This document shows positions 23,087 to 29,283 of a DNA stretch of 29,283 nt, in pieces. Below the pieces are notes generated by a model, which was not told where the DNA came from, made no database searches, and was given only the letters and a program-made list of their open reading frames with translations. The stretch is from an uncultured Prevotellaceae bacterium (GTDB lineage Bacteria > Bacteroidota > Bacteroidia > Bacteroidales > Bacteroidaceae), in contig OMXX01000045.1 of NCBI GenBank assembly GCA_900315105.1, forward strand, positions 1 through 29,283, written 5' to 3'. How positions within the stretch are numbered: the first letter of the stretch is position 1; the number at the start of each line of letters is the position of its first letter. The position numbers and the translations under genes are program-made.

Positions 23087-25627
23087 TTACTTCTTGATAG
23101 AGTCGTCGTTCTTGTTGCCATAGTGGGACTCGGCATACTGGCCGTAGTTGCCGTAATTGCCGTAGTTGCCATAGCCGTAACGACCGTAGCCATAGCGGCC
23201 GTAACCGTAACGGCCATATTTGCCGTAGCGGCCATAGCCGTAGTAATAGCCGTACTTGCGGCGTGACATGTCGATACCGTTGAGGACGACGCAGGGGTTG
23301 GGCATCTTGCCCTCCTTGGCGAGGGTGTTGAGCAGGCCGAAGGAGGACTTCGGCGTGTAGTCGGCACGGCAGACGAAGACGGTGAGGTCGGCATGCTGGC
23401 CAATCTGGAGGGTATCGGTGACGAGACCGACAGGGGCGGTGTCGAAGATGACATAGTCGTACTGTTCACGGAGGAAGGTGACGACCTGACCGAAATTGTC
23501 ACGGGCCAGGAGCTCGGTGGGGTTGGGAGGTACAGGACCGGCAAGGAGCAGGTCGAGGTTGTCGTTGACACCCGAGCGCTGGATCTGGCTTATCAGGGCT
23601 TCCTTGGTGACTTTCTCCAGCGTGAGCAGATTGGTCATGCCCTCGAAGCGGTCGGAGATGCTAAAGAGACGTCCCAAGGCCGGCTTGCGGATGTCGAGAC
23701 CACAGAGGATGACCTTCTTACCCAGCAGGGCAAAGGAAACGGCCAGATTGGCAGCATTGAAGGTCTTACCTTCTCCAGAGGTGGAGGAGGTGAAGCAGAT
23801 GACCTTCTGGTCGCCCGTGAGCATGAACTGGATATTGGTACGCATGGAACGGAAGATCTCGTCAATCTGGTTGTTCTTGTTGGCCTGTACCACGATGCCT
23901 GCCTTCTGCTTGACATTGTCGGAAGCCACAGCGACATCGGCAATGATAGGCAGGTCGGTGAGTTTGGCAACATCCTCATGGCCCTCGACCTTATAGCGGA
24001 ACAGGGAGAGGATCCAGATGATGAGTCCCGGAACGAAGAATGCCATCATAAAGGCACCGGCAAGGACAAGTATCTTCTTGGGGCTTACCACACCCTCAAC
24101 AAGCGGCTCGTCAATGAGCTTACCATTGTCGGCAGTGGCCGCCAGGGCGATGCTGTTCTCCTCACGTTTCTGGAGGAGCAACATGTACAACGTTGACTTG
24201 ACATCCTGCTGGCGACCGACCTGGTTGAGGACACGCTCCTGAACAGGGGCGGCAGAGACACGCCCCTGGAACTTGGTGAACTGGGACATGATGCCCTGAC
24301 GGTTGATATCCGCAGAACGGCGTGCCTGCAACAGGGCGGTCTGGATGCTCTGCTGTAACTCGTCGATGGTGGCGGTCAGGGTACGTACCTGAGGTGCTTC
24401 CTCACTGGCGGCTTTCAACAGGCGGTTACGGTCTTGCACCGCCTGGTTGTAATTGTTGATGAGCTGCGTGGAGGCAGCGTCGGTAACACCGACATTGGAA
24501 GGGATAATCTGGTAACGGTTGTTGGGATTATTGACATACTCACGCATGTAGTCGAGCATCTGGACCTGGGAGTTGGCCTCCGAGAGACGAGCAGAGAACT
24601 CATTGGACATCTGTACCGACTGAGAGGCATCGGCCAGTGAGGTGACAGCGTTCTGCTGCTTGAACTGCTGGATGGTCGACTCAGACTGGCCTAACTCTTC
24701 GTTGATCTTCGTCATGCGGTCGTTGATGAACTCCTCCGTACGCAGGGCCACCTCGTTCTTATCGGCATTGGCCTGACGGTTGTAGCAGACGGTGAGCTGG
24801 CGCAACACATCCATCGCACGACGGTAGTCCTTGTCCTGGAGGGTCAACATGGCAATAGAGGTGAGTTTAGAGGTGGGCTCGACAGTCAGGTTTTTTAAAT
24901 ATTCCGTAGCGACCTGCATGGGCGGGCGCAGGGTGACACGATAGACATTCCCCTCCTCCCACTCACGACCTGCAGCAGCCGTCATGGTGAGGATGCCCAG
25001 CGGGGTCTTGATATTGGCAGGCAAGGAATTGCGAGAGCAGACAGTCTCTTCAGACTCCTTGCCATCGACAACCACGATGTAGGAGAGGACATACTTGTTG
25101 TCCTCACGCCAGACCTTCATCTTCAGAGACTGCGACTTCTCCAGCAGGTTATAGTCGAGGGAGTCGAGATGCTCTGGATCGAGGTCGATGTTGATGGGCT
25201 GCCAGTTATAGGTGATGATGTGGTGAACGCGGCCCTCACGGCGATACTCGGTATAGAGCTTCAGGTCCTTGACAACATCACGCAACAGCATGCGAGACTG
25301 CAGGACCTCTACTTCGTTGTCGATACCGGTGGAATTGGTGAGGAAACCCAGATCCTCTACGCCAGCCAGCATCTGGTTGGCATTCTTGCTCTTATTCTCA
25401 TCCTTGATGAGCATGCGGGCAGAAACCTTATAGACGGGTTCGGCATAGCGCAGGTAGATGAGCGCTCCACACATGAAGATGATGAGTGACAACAGGAACC
25501 AGTGCCAGTTGAGCACCAGTGCGGCAAAGATGGTCTGGAAGTTCAGACGCTTGCGGCCTGTGCCTCCCCCATCCTCTTCCAATAAGTCCTCGAGGTCTTC
25601 GAGGGTGATTTTCTTTTCGTCAGACAT
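23087..25627 (-). CDS. Wzc-like chain-length regulator and BY-kinase
   Basis: An 846-aa tyrosine autokinase of the PCP-2a type that controls polysaccharide length and export at the inner membrane. The Wzz-type region starts with helix 1 at about 35..59. A long periplasmic coiled region (about 290..480) precedes helix 2 (about 518..541). The cytoplasmic kinase has EIFRSMRTNIQF (590..601), Walker A SSTSGEGKT (614..622), A' GLDIRKPALGR (643..653) and Walker B YVIFDTAPVG (725..734). The tail (792..836) has 18 Tyr in 45 residues in Gly-Tyr repeats, the autophosphorylation cluster. I start at MSDEKKITLEDLEDLL (25627); the longer frame to 25735 only translates spacer repeats. Cognate phosphatase not seen, unless it is the HAD protein. 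Confidence 0.95.
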   Translation of the reverse strand: MSDEKKITLEDLEDLLEEDGGGTGRKRLNFQTIFAALVLNWHWFLLSLIIFMCGALIYLRYAEPVYKVSARMLIKDENKSKNANQMLAGVEDLGFLTNSTGIDNEVEVLQSRMLLRDVVKDLKLYTEYRREGRVHHIITYNWQPINIDLDPEHLDSLDYNLLEKSQSLKMKVWREDNKYVLSYIVVVDGKESEETVCSRNSLPANIKTPLGILTMTAAAGREWEEGNVYRVTLRPPMQVATEYLKNLTVEPTSKLTSIAMLTLQDKDYRRAMDVLRQLTVCYNRQANADKNEVALRTEEFINDRMTKINEELGQSESTIQQFKQQNAVTSLADASQSVQMSNEFSARLSEANSQVQMLDYMREYVNNPNNRYQIIPSNVGVTDAASTQLINNYNQAVQDRNRLLKAASEEAPQVRTLTATIDELQQSIQTALLQARRSADINRQGIMSQFTKFQGRVSAAPVQERVLNQVGRQQDVKSTLYMLLLQKREENSIALAATADNGKLIDEPLVEGVVSPKKILVLAGAFMMAFFVPGLIIWILSLFRYKVEGHEDVAKLTDLPIIADVAVASDNVKQKAGIVVQANKNNQIDEIFRSMRTNIQFMLTGDQKVICFTSSTSGEGKTFNAANLAVSFALLGKKVILCGLDIRKPALGRLFSISDRFEGMTNLLTLEKVTKEALISQIQRSGVNDNLDLLLAGPVPPNPTELLARDNFGQVVTFLREQYDYVIFDTAPVGLVTDTLQIGQHADLTVFVCRADYTPKSSFGLLNTLAKEGKMPNPCVVLNGIDMSRRKYGYYYGYGRYGKYGRYGYGRYGYGRYGYGNYGNYGNYGQYAESHYGNKNDDSIKK
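23120..23254 (-). repeat. Coding tandem repeat of the Tyr-Gly tail
   Basis: Short in-frame units coding for GRYGYG and GNY repeats (plus strand GCCGTAACGGCCATA-like) make up the C-terminal tail of the Wzc-like kinase. Copy number could change in steps of 3 or 6 codons without a frameshift. Confidence 0.7.
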
Positions 25628-25649
25628 ATTATATAATTTTTTAAGTTTA

Positions 25650-25747
25650 GCGGTGAGAGGTGAGAGGTGAGTGGTGAAAGGTGAAAGATGTAAGATGTAA
25701 GATGTAAGATGTAAGAGGTAAGAGGTAAGAGGCAAGATGTAAGAGGG
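25650..25747. repeat. GGTGAGAGGTGA / GATGTAAGA spacer repeat
   Basis: The gap between upxY and the Wzc-like gene is filled with GGTGAGAGGTGAGAGGTGAG units followed by GATGTAAGATGTAAG units. Confidence 0.8.
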
Positions 25748-25750
25748 AAG

Positions 25751-26350
25751 TTAAAGCAACTGGATATCGTCGATGGGAATTTCCGTGAAGACGTAATGAC
25801 TGATGCCCATGGAGAACTTGATGACGACATAGGAAGCGTGACCTTCCTTATAGTACCAGCCTTCAAGACCGGCTAATGCACCACGCATCACCTTGATTCG
25901 CTGATTAACCTGGAGACTGTCGACAGTGATGTGGACAGGATTGGTGGCCTTGCCCAGGATATACTGCAACTGCTGCATCTCCTGATCGGAGACAAAGGCA
26001 TACGACCGGCCCTGAGCTGCACGGTTCATCATAAAGCGCCAGACAGAGGAATAGCCGAGCATGATAGGCATCAGCTGGTCCTCAGTGGTACGGACAAACA
26101 CCTTTCCAGAAATGAGGACTGCCTCCTTGGTGTGACGGGTGCGGTTGGCATAAATTCGCTCCTCCACGCGACTGGCTACATACACCTCGTAGTTTGCCTT
26201 CTGCAGCATGGTGCGGACCAGCTTCTCCTTAGTCGGTTTACACTCAGCAATATACCACCGTACCTCACCGTTTCCTACGGCAAAGCCAGAGGCCGTGAGC
26301 ATATCTTCTGGTCTCTGTGGGGTATCCTGGAAGTTCTGCATCTCTGACAT
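25751..26350 (-). CDS. UpxY-family transcription antiterminator (NusG-like)
   Basis: A 199-aa NusG-like protein. The NGN domain begins VRWYIAECKPTKEKLVRTML and continues YEVYVASRVEERIY and VFVRTTEDQLMPIM. A KOW domain (about 150..190) contains INQ-type linker VNQRIKVMRGALAGLEGWYY. UpxY proteins are the first genes of Bacteroides capsule operons and prevent premature termination of their own operon, which fits a 25-kb operon. No UpxZ partner is in the window. The ATG at 26350 lies inside the left inverted repeat of the invertible promoter, so the first three codons are part of the recombination site. Confidence 0.92.
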   Translation of the reverse strand: MSEMQNFQDTPQRPEDMLTASGFAVGNGEVRWYIAECKPTKEKLVRTMLQKANYEVYVASRVEERIYANRTRHTKEAVLISGKVFVRTTEDQLMPIMLGYSSVWRFMMNRAAQGRSYAFVSDQEMQQLQYILGKATNPVHITVDSLQVNQRIKVMRGALAGLEGWYYKEGHASYVVIKFSMGISHYVFTEIPIDDIQLL

Positions 26351-26515
26351 AGAGAGATTGTAAATTGGGCTACAAAGTTATATAATATTATACAAATATG
26401 CAAATTTAACCAAGTAAAAAAGCAATATTGTCCTGTTTTTATAGGATATCTCAATTTGATGTTAGATATTTTGTAACAAATAATACAAAAACATCCATCT
26501 CTCTATGTCAGAGAT
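26340..26515. promoter_or_regulatory. Invertible (phase-variable) promoter segment of the capsule operon
   Basis: Perfect 19-bp inverted repeats ATCTCTGACATAGAGAGAT (26340..26358) and its complement (26497..26515) flank 138 bp of AT-rich DNA. Similarity extends a few bases on each side (CTGY before, KG after). A consensus promoter lies between them, and a tyrosine recombinase gene starts its 3' end 34 bp away. In this orientation the promoter points to upxY (ON). Inverted, no TAnnTTTG box would face the operon. This layout matches known Bacteroides capsule promoter inversions; actual inversion was not observed. Confidence 0.88.
26373..26404 (-). promoter_or_regulatory. Bacteroides sigma-ABfr type promoter of the capsule operon
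   Basis: On the minus strand: -33 TTTG (26401..26404), exactly 20 bp, then -7 TAACTTTG (26373..26380), matching TTTG-N19..21-TAnnTTTG. The start site would be near 26366, giving a leader of under 20 nt before the upxY ATG at 26350. Confidence 0.85.
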
Positions 26516-26548
26516 ACAGTAGTTTTTGCGTTAAAGAGTTTAAGAGGT

Positions 26549-27532
26549 TTAAGTGGTTTGGAATACTCGATTGAGTAACTCGCTGTTAGTCTGATGGATA
26601 ACATTTCCCTCTAACGATTTTAAGTATATCTCTGTCGTCTTCTCTGAGTCATGACCCATAGACTGGCTGATAACGGACAAGGGCACATGCTGTCTGTGGG
26701 CAGCAGTTGCCCAGGAGTGACGACAGACATACGAGGTGAGTTTGGGATATCCTAACATCTCGCCTAACTGGTTGAGACAGGCATTGTAACGGCTGATGGC
26801 GTAACGGTACTGCTGATAGACCTGCTCACCACCACCGGTCTTGGTGAGGATGGGGAACAGATAGACGGTATGGGAGGGGTAACGATCGATGATGGCCTGC
26901 ATCATCGGTTCCACACGTACCTCGATGCGCTGTTTGGTCTTTCTGCGCACATAGGTTATCATGCCACCAGCAAGGTCGGACTTGCGCAGAAAGGCAAGGT
27001 CAACGAACGTAAGACCACGTGCACAGAAGCAAAACACAAACAGGTCGCGCGAGAACGCCAGTGACTGTTGGCGACGGGCAAGACGGCGGGTACCATCCTT
27101 ATAGCCCTGCGCTATCAGTGCTTCATGGATATCGAAAGTGAAGAGACGACGGATGTCCTCAGGGCCGATAGCCCGCTTCACCGTCTTGGCAACACCACGA
27201 TAGACATCCTTGAAAGGATGGCGGTCGACGGTCATCGCCTGTCGCACGGCCTTGTTATAGACAGACTGAAGGGAACGGATATAGAAAGAACAGGTGTTCT
27301 TACACAGACCACTGGTCTGTAACCAGGTCTCATAGCCACTGATGAAGACTGCCGTCAGTGTTTTGAAAGAGACATCCTGCCTTCCCATGCTTTGGAGAAA
27401 ACGACGGAAACTACGTCCTGAACTGAGATAGTTGTTAGACACTCCGAAATGACCACTCACACGCTGATACGCTGCCTCGTCTTGGAGAAAAGCGAGGAAT
27501 CCATTTGCTGGTCTCTGACATATTATTAGCAT
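26549..27532 (-). CDS. Tyrosine recombinase, probable promoter invertase
   Basis: A 327-aa tyrosine recombinase. The N-terminal SAM-like DNA-binding domain covers about 25..115 (NNYLSSGRSFRRFLQSM, YETWLQTSG). The catalytic domain has Arg172 (ARGLTFVDL), Lys198 or Lys200 (RRKTKQ), Arg271 (SYVCRHSW), His294 (MGH) and nucleophile Tyr303 (TTEIYLKSL). The usual His of HxxR is Tyr268 here, which I recall in other Bacteroidales invertases. It lies immediately upstream of the inverted-repeat segment in the same direction, as expected for a locus-specific invertase. Integration of an element is the alternative, given the partial tRNA at 27546..27584. Confidence 0.9.
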   Translation of the reverse strand: MLIICQRPANGFLAFLQDEAAYQRVSGHFGVSNNYLSSGRSFRRFLQSMGRQDVSFKTLTAVFISGYETWLQTSGLCKNTCSFYIRSLQSVYNKAVRQAMTVDRHPFKDVYRGVAKTVKRAIGPEDIRRLFTFDIHEALIAQGYKDGTRRLARRQQSLAFSRDLFVFCFCARGLTFVDLAFLRKSDLAGGMITYVRRKTKQRIEVRVEPMMQAIIDRYPSHTVYLFPILTKTGGGEQVYQQYRYAISRYNACLNQLGEMLGYPKLTSYVCRHSWATAAHRQHVPLSVISQSMGHDSEKTTEIYLKSLEGNVIHQTNSELLNRVFQTT

Positions 27533-27545
27533 ATATAAAAAAGGT

Positions 27546-27584
27546 ATAGAGGTCAGATGCTCTATTCAGTTGAGCTACGGAACC
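27546..27584 (-). pseudogene. 5' half of a tRNA gene (tRNA-Arg-like)
   Basis: The minus strand reads GGTTCCG-TA-GCTC-AACTGAATA-GAGC-A-TCTGA. This is an acceptor 5' strand, T8/A9, a perfect D-stem and the 5' anticodon stem. The loop-like CCTCTAT would hold TCT (Arg) with an abnormal C at position 33. The 3' half is missing: the sequence moves straight into the recombinase gene (ATG at 27532). This suggests that recombination in the anticodon region split a tRNA gene, or that this is an attachment-site remnant. It is not a functional tRNA. Confidence 0.65.
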
Positions 27585-27768
27585 CTCTCTTGGCTCCTCT
27601 TCTTGTCCGACTTGCGCTAAACGCAGCGGTCGATTTCTGATTTGCGGGTGCAACAGTACGGAGTTTTTTGCGAATCACCAAATATTTTGCAGACTTTTTT
27701 CAAAAAAAGTGCATTGAAGGGGTGTTTTTATCAAAAAACGAGGCAAACAGGACAATCCTCATGGGATT

Positions 27769-29091
27769 TTAGAGGTCTTGTAAGAGGATATCGCGTGCAT
27801 CGTGCAGGTAGGTACTGCGTAGTTCCATCGCCCTACCCCACTTCTCAGAGAAGAGATTGCTGACGTCGAGATCTATCTTCCATGAGCCATGCGACTCCAG
27901 GCGGTCAATCATCGTGCCCAGCGTGAGATTCTTGATGTCCTCGGCAGGCATAAAGCGCGACGTCTCGCCCTTCTCGTCAACAGTAATCTCAATGACCAGT
28001 CCTGCGGCAATCTGTTCGTATAAGAGGTCGTTGACAATACGGATAGGAATGGTAGTCTCCGTACTGAGTTCAAGGGCTGTCAGTGGCCGTTGTCCATTGG
28101 CAAAACGGCGACATATACGGCTCAGAATCAGCGCGTTGAGCAGTATCTTATAGCGGTGACTGATCTCGCCCGTATTAGCGTCGTAGTCGTAGTAGTCGAG
28201 ATTCTGGTTGGTGTAGCTCAGTTCGGCACCGAAGAGACAGATAGTCCATGAAATCTGCAGCCACAGCATAAACAACGGCAGGGCGGCAAACGAACCGTAG
28301 ATAGCGTTGTAGCTGGAGAGAAACATCTGAGAATGGATATAGAAGATTTGTAGTCCCTGCATGGCGAAACCTGCCAAGATGCCAGGCACTACCGCACTGA
28401 GAAATTTGACATGCGTATTGGGCATGAAGATATAGAGCGCAATAAACATACCCGACATCAGCAGATAGGGTATCAAGTCAATGAAGAAACGGATGGTAGG
28501 ACCCAGCAGCAGGAAATCGGGCATGGAGTCGGCAATCGTTGCCATGAAGATGGAGATACCTGATGTGAGCACAATGATGATGGGAAAGAGGAAGAACATG
28601 GCCAGATAGTCCGTGAAGGTACGGAAGATGGAGCGAGGCTTCTTAACCTGCCAAATCTCGTTGAAGGCGTCCTCCACATTGCTGACCAGCATAAGTACCG
28701 TGTAAAGCATGAATATCAAACCGATACCCAGGAAGACGCCGCTCTTGGTATGTACCAAGTAGCTGTTGACGAAACCGATAATCACCTCTGCAACCTGTGG
28801 CTGCGACTCGAAGGCACCGCGGAACCATACCTCGATATACTTGCTATAGCCGAAACCACGGGCAATGGCAAAGACGACAGCCGTGATGGGCACAATGGCC
28901 AGCAACGTGGAATAGGTCAGTGCCGACGCTTTCTGCATCACACGCTTCGTGGTAAAGAAGCGAATAGCCAGCAACAGCTTCTTGGCTATTTCCAACAGCA
29001 GGAAAGTCAGTGGCGACACCTCATCAGGAGTGACTCTCCAGATGTCGGTCTGAAAGAACTTGATGATACTCTGCAGGTTGTTTTTAGGCAT
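27769..29091 (-). CDS. YihY/BrkB-family inner-membrane protein
   Basis: A 440-aa protein. About six hydrophobic segments (residues about 35 to 290) carry the family signature QKASALTYSTLLAIVPITAVVFAIARGFG, split here into QKASALTYSTLLAIVP and what follows. FALxW-like LPLFMLWLQISWTICLFGAEL is near the end of the membrane part. A C-terminal cytoplasmic region (about 300..440) resembles a winged-helix, as in longer Bacteroidales members. The family was once misnamed ribonuclease BN; its molecular role is unknown. It starts 22 bp from rnpB. It is a chromosomal housekeeping neighbour rather than part of the capsule system. Confidence 0.93.
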   Translation of the reverse strand: MPKNNLQSIIKFFQTDIWRVTPDEVSPLTFLLLEIAKKLLLAIRFFTTKRVMQKASALTYSTLLAIVPITAVVFAIARGFGYSKYIEVWFRGAFESQPQVAEVIIGFVNSYLVHTKSGVFLGIGLIFMLYTVLMLVSNVEDAFNEIWQVKKPRSIFRTFTDYLAMFFLFPIIIVLTSGISIFMATIADSMPDFLLLGPTIRFFIDLIPYLLMSGMFIALYIFMPNTHVKFLSAVVPGILAGFAMQGLQIFYIHSQMFLSSYNAIYGSFAALPLFMLWLQISWTICLFGAELSYTNQNLDYYDYDANTGEISHRYKILLNALILSRICRRFANGQRPLTALELSTETTIPIRIVNDLLYEQIAAGLVIEITVDEKGETSRFMPAEDIKNLTLGTMIDRLESHGSWKIDLDVSNLFSEKWGRAMELRSTYLHDARDILLQDL

Positions 29092-29109
29092 AGCAACATA
29101 TTATTATAA

Positions 29110-29283
29110 AAGAAAGCAGAGCCCCTGTAAGCCGGGTCCTGTACCCCTTGCGGGGCGTCTGCCATTTATCTACTCCGCAGGTTGCCCTACGGCTCTAGCA
29201 TTCTACCCTCCATCGTGGCTAGCGCCTCGGACGGACAGCCCTCAGCCGATGGTATACGCGAACTTGCAGCCTCCAGATGGAAC
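29110..29283 (-). ncRNA. rnpB: RNase P RNA, 3' part
   Basis: The minus strand carries class A RNase P RNA landmarks: GGGCAACCTGCGGAGTAGAT, AAATGGCAGACGCCCC and the 3' universal ACAGGACCCGGCTTACAGG. The 5' part lies beyond the right edge. The 3' end is near 29110. It is the catalytic RNA that matures tRNA 5' ends. Confidence 0.93.

Noticed and set aside
23393..24196. Long plus-strand reading frame opposite the Wzc-like gene, and similar ones at 16995..17714 and 18299..19021
   Set aside because: Each lies fully opposite a well-supported minus-strand enzyme and has no recognisable domain.
25628..25735. N-terminal extension of the Wzc-like protein (36 residues)
   Set aside because: It is a translation of spacer repeats; the family N-terminus begins at MSDEKK (25627).
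27546..27584. Complete tRNA gene
   Set aside because: Only the acceptor 5' strand, D-arm and half anticodon stem are present; no T-arm or 3' acceptor strand follows.
27548..27778. GACCTCTA shared by the tRNA half and the end of the BrkB gene as an att core
   Set aside because: Only 8 bp match and one copy is the conserved end of a coding sequence, so chance is the simpler explanation.

Overview
The window looks like a chromosomal segment from a Bacteroidales bacterium, most likely Prevotella or a close relative. The reasons are a Bacteroides-type promoter (TTTG, 20 bp, TAnnTTTG), a UpxY/NusG-like antiterminator as first gene of a capsule operon, a Bacteroidales-type tyrosine recombinase next to it, and dispersed GATGTAAGA and CACGAAT spacer repeats. 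Species was not determined. Nearly every gene is on the minus strand, so transcription runs from high to low coordinates.

Right end (29283 to 26549): the 3' part of RNase P RNA (rnpB), a YihY/BrkB-family membrane protein, a 5' half of a tRNA gene, and a tyrosine recombinase. Between the recombinase and upxY lies a 176-bp segment bounded by perfect 19-bp inverted repeats. It carries a consensus promoter now pointing into the capsule operon. This is a textbook arrangement for a phase-variable invertible promoter, and one repeat overlaps the upxY start codon.

Capsule/exopolysaccharide operon (26350 to 909, about 25 kb, no strong terminator seen inside). Export and length control come first: upxY, a Wzc-like BY-kinase with a very tyrosine-rich tail, a small HAD phosphatase-like protein, a Wza-like export lipoprotein and a small His8 membrane protein. 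Next is a phosphonate branch: a three-domain LicC-like/TagD-like/PEP mutase protein, phosphonopyruvate decarboxylase, an iron-dependent phosphonoacetaldehyde reductase and a LicD-family transferase. Together these predict a 2-hydroxyethylphosphonate (HEP) decoration. Then comes an AT-rich block with the Wzx flippase, an acyltransferase with a C8 tract, an EpsG/Wzy-like polymerase and a probable glycosyltransferase. It is followed by an alkaline-phosphatase/sulfatase-fold protein, GT2, GT4 and WecG/TagA-type glycosyltransferases. After that is a D-glycero-D-manno-heptose nucleotide pathway (HddA, GmhA, fused HddC-GmhB). The last gene is the polyprenyl-phosphate sugar phosphotransferase that starts the repeat unit.

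Left end (908 to 1): a structured, repeat-rich intergenic region, a frameshifted XRE-type regulator and the start of a small HTH-like gene with its own promoter.

Mobile debris is frequent: a 635-bp decayed insertion sequence with 9-bp target duplications, a second pair of the same ends, a MITE-like element that supplies the C-terminus of a glycosyltransferase, and low-complexity spacer repeats, one of which encodes the core of the Wza-like signal peptide. The model is a phosphonate- and heptose-containing surface polysaccharide switched as a whole by DNA inversion, with possible finer switching of O-acylation by slippage in the C8 tract. All functions are inferred from sequence only.
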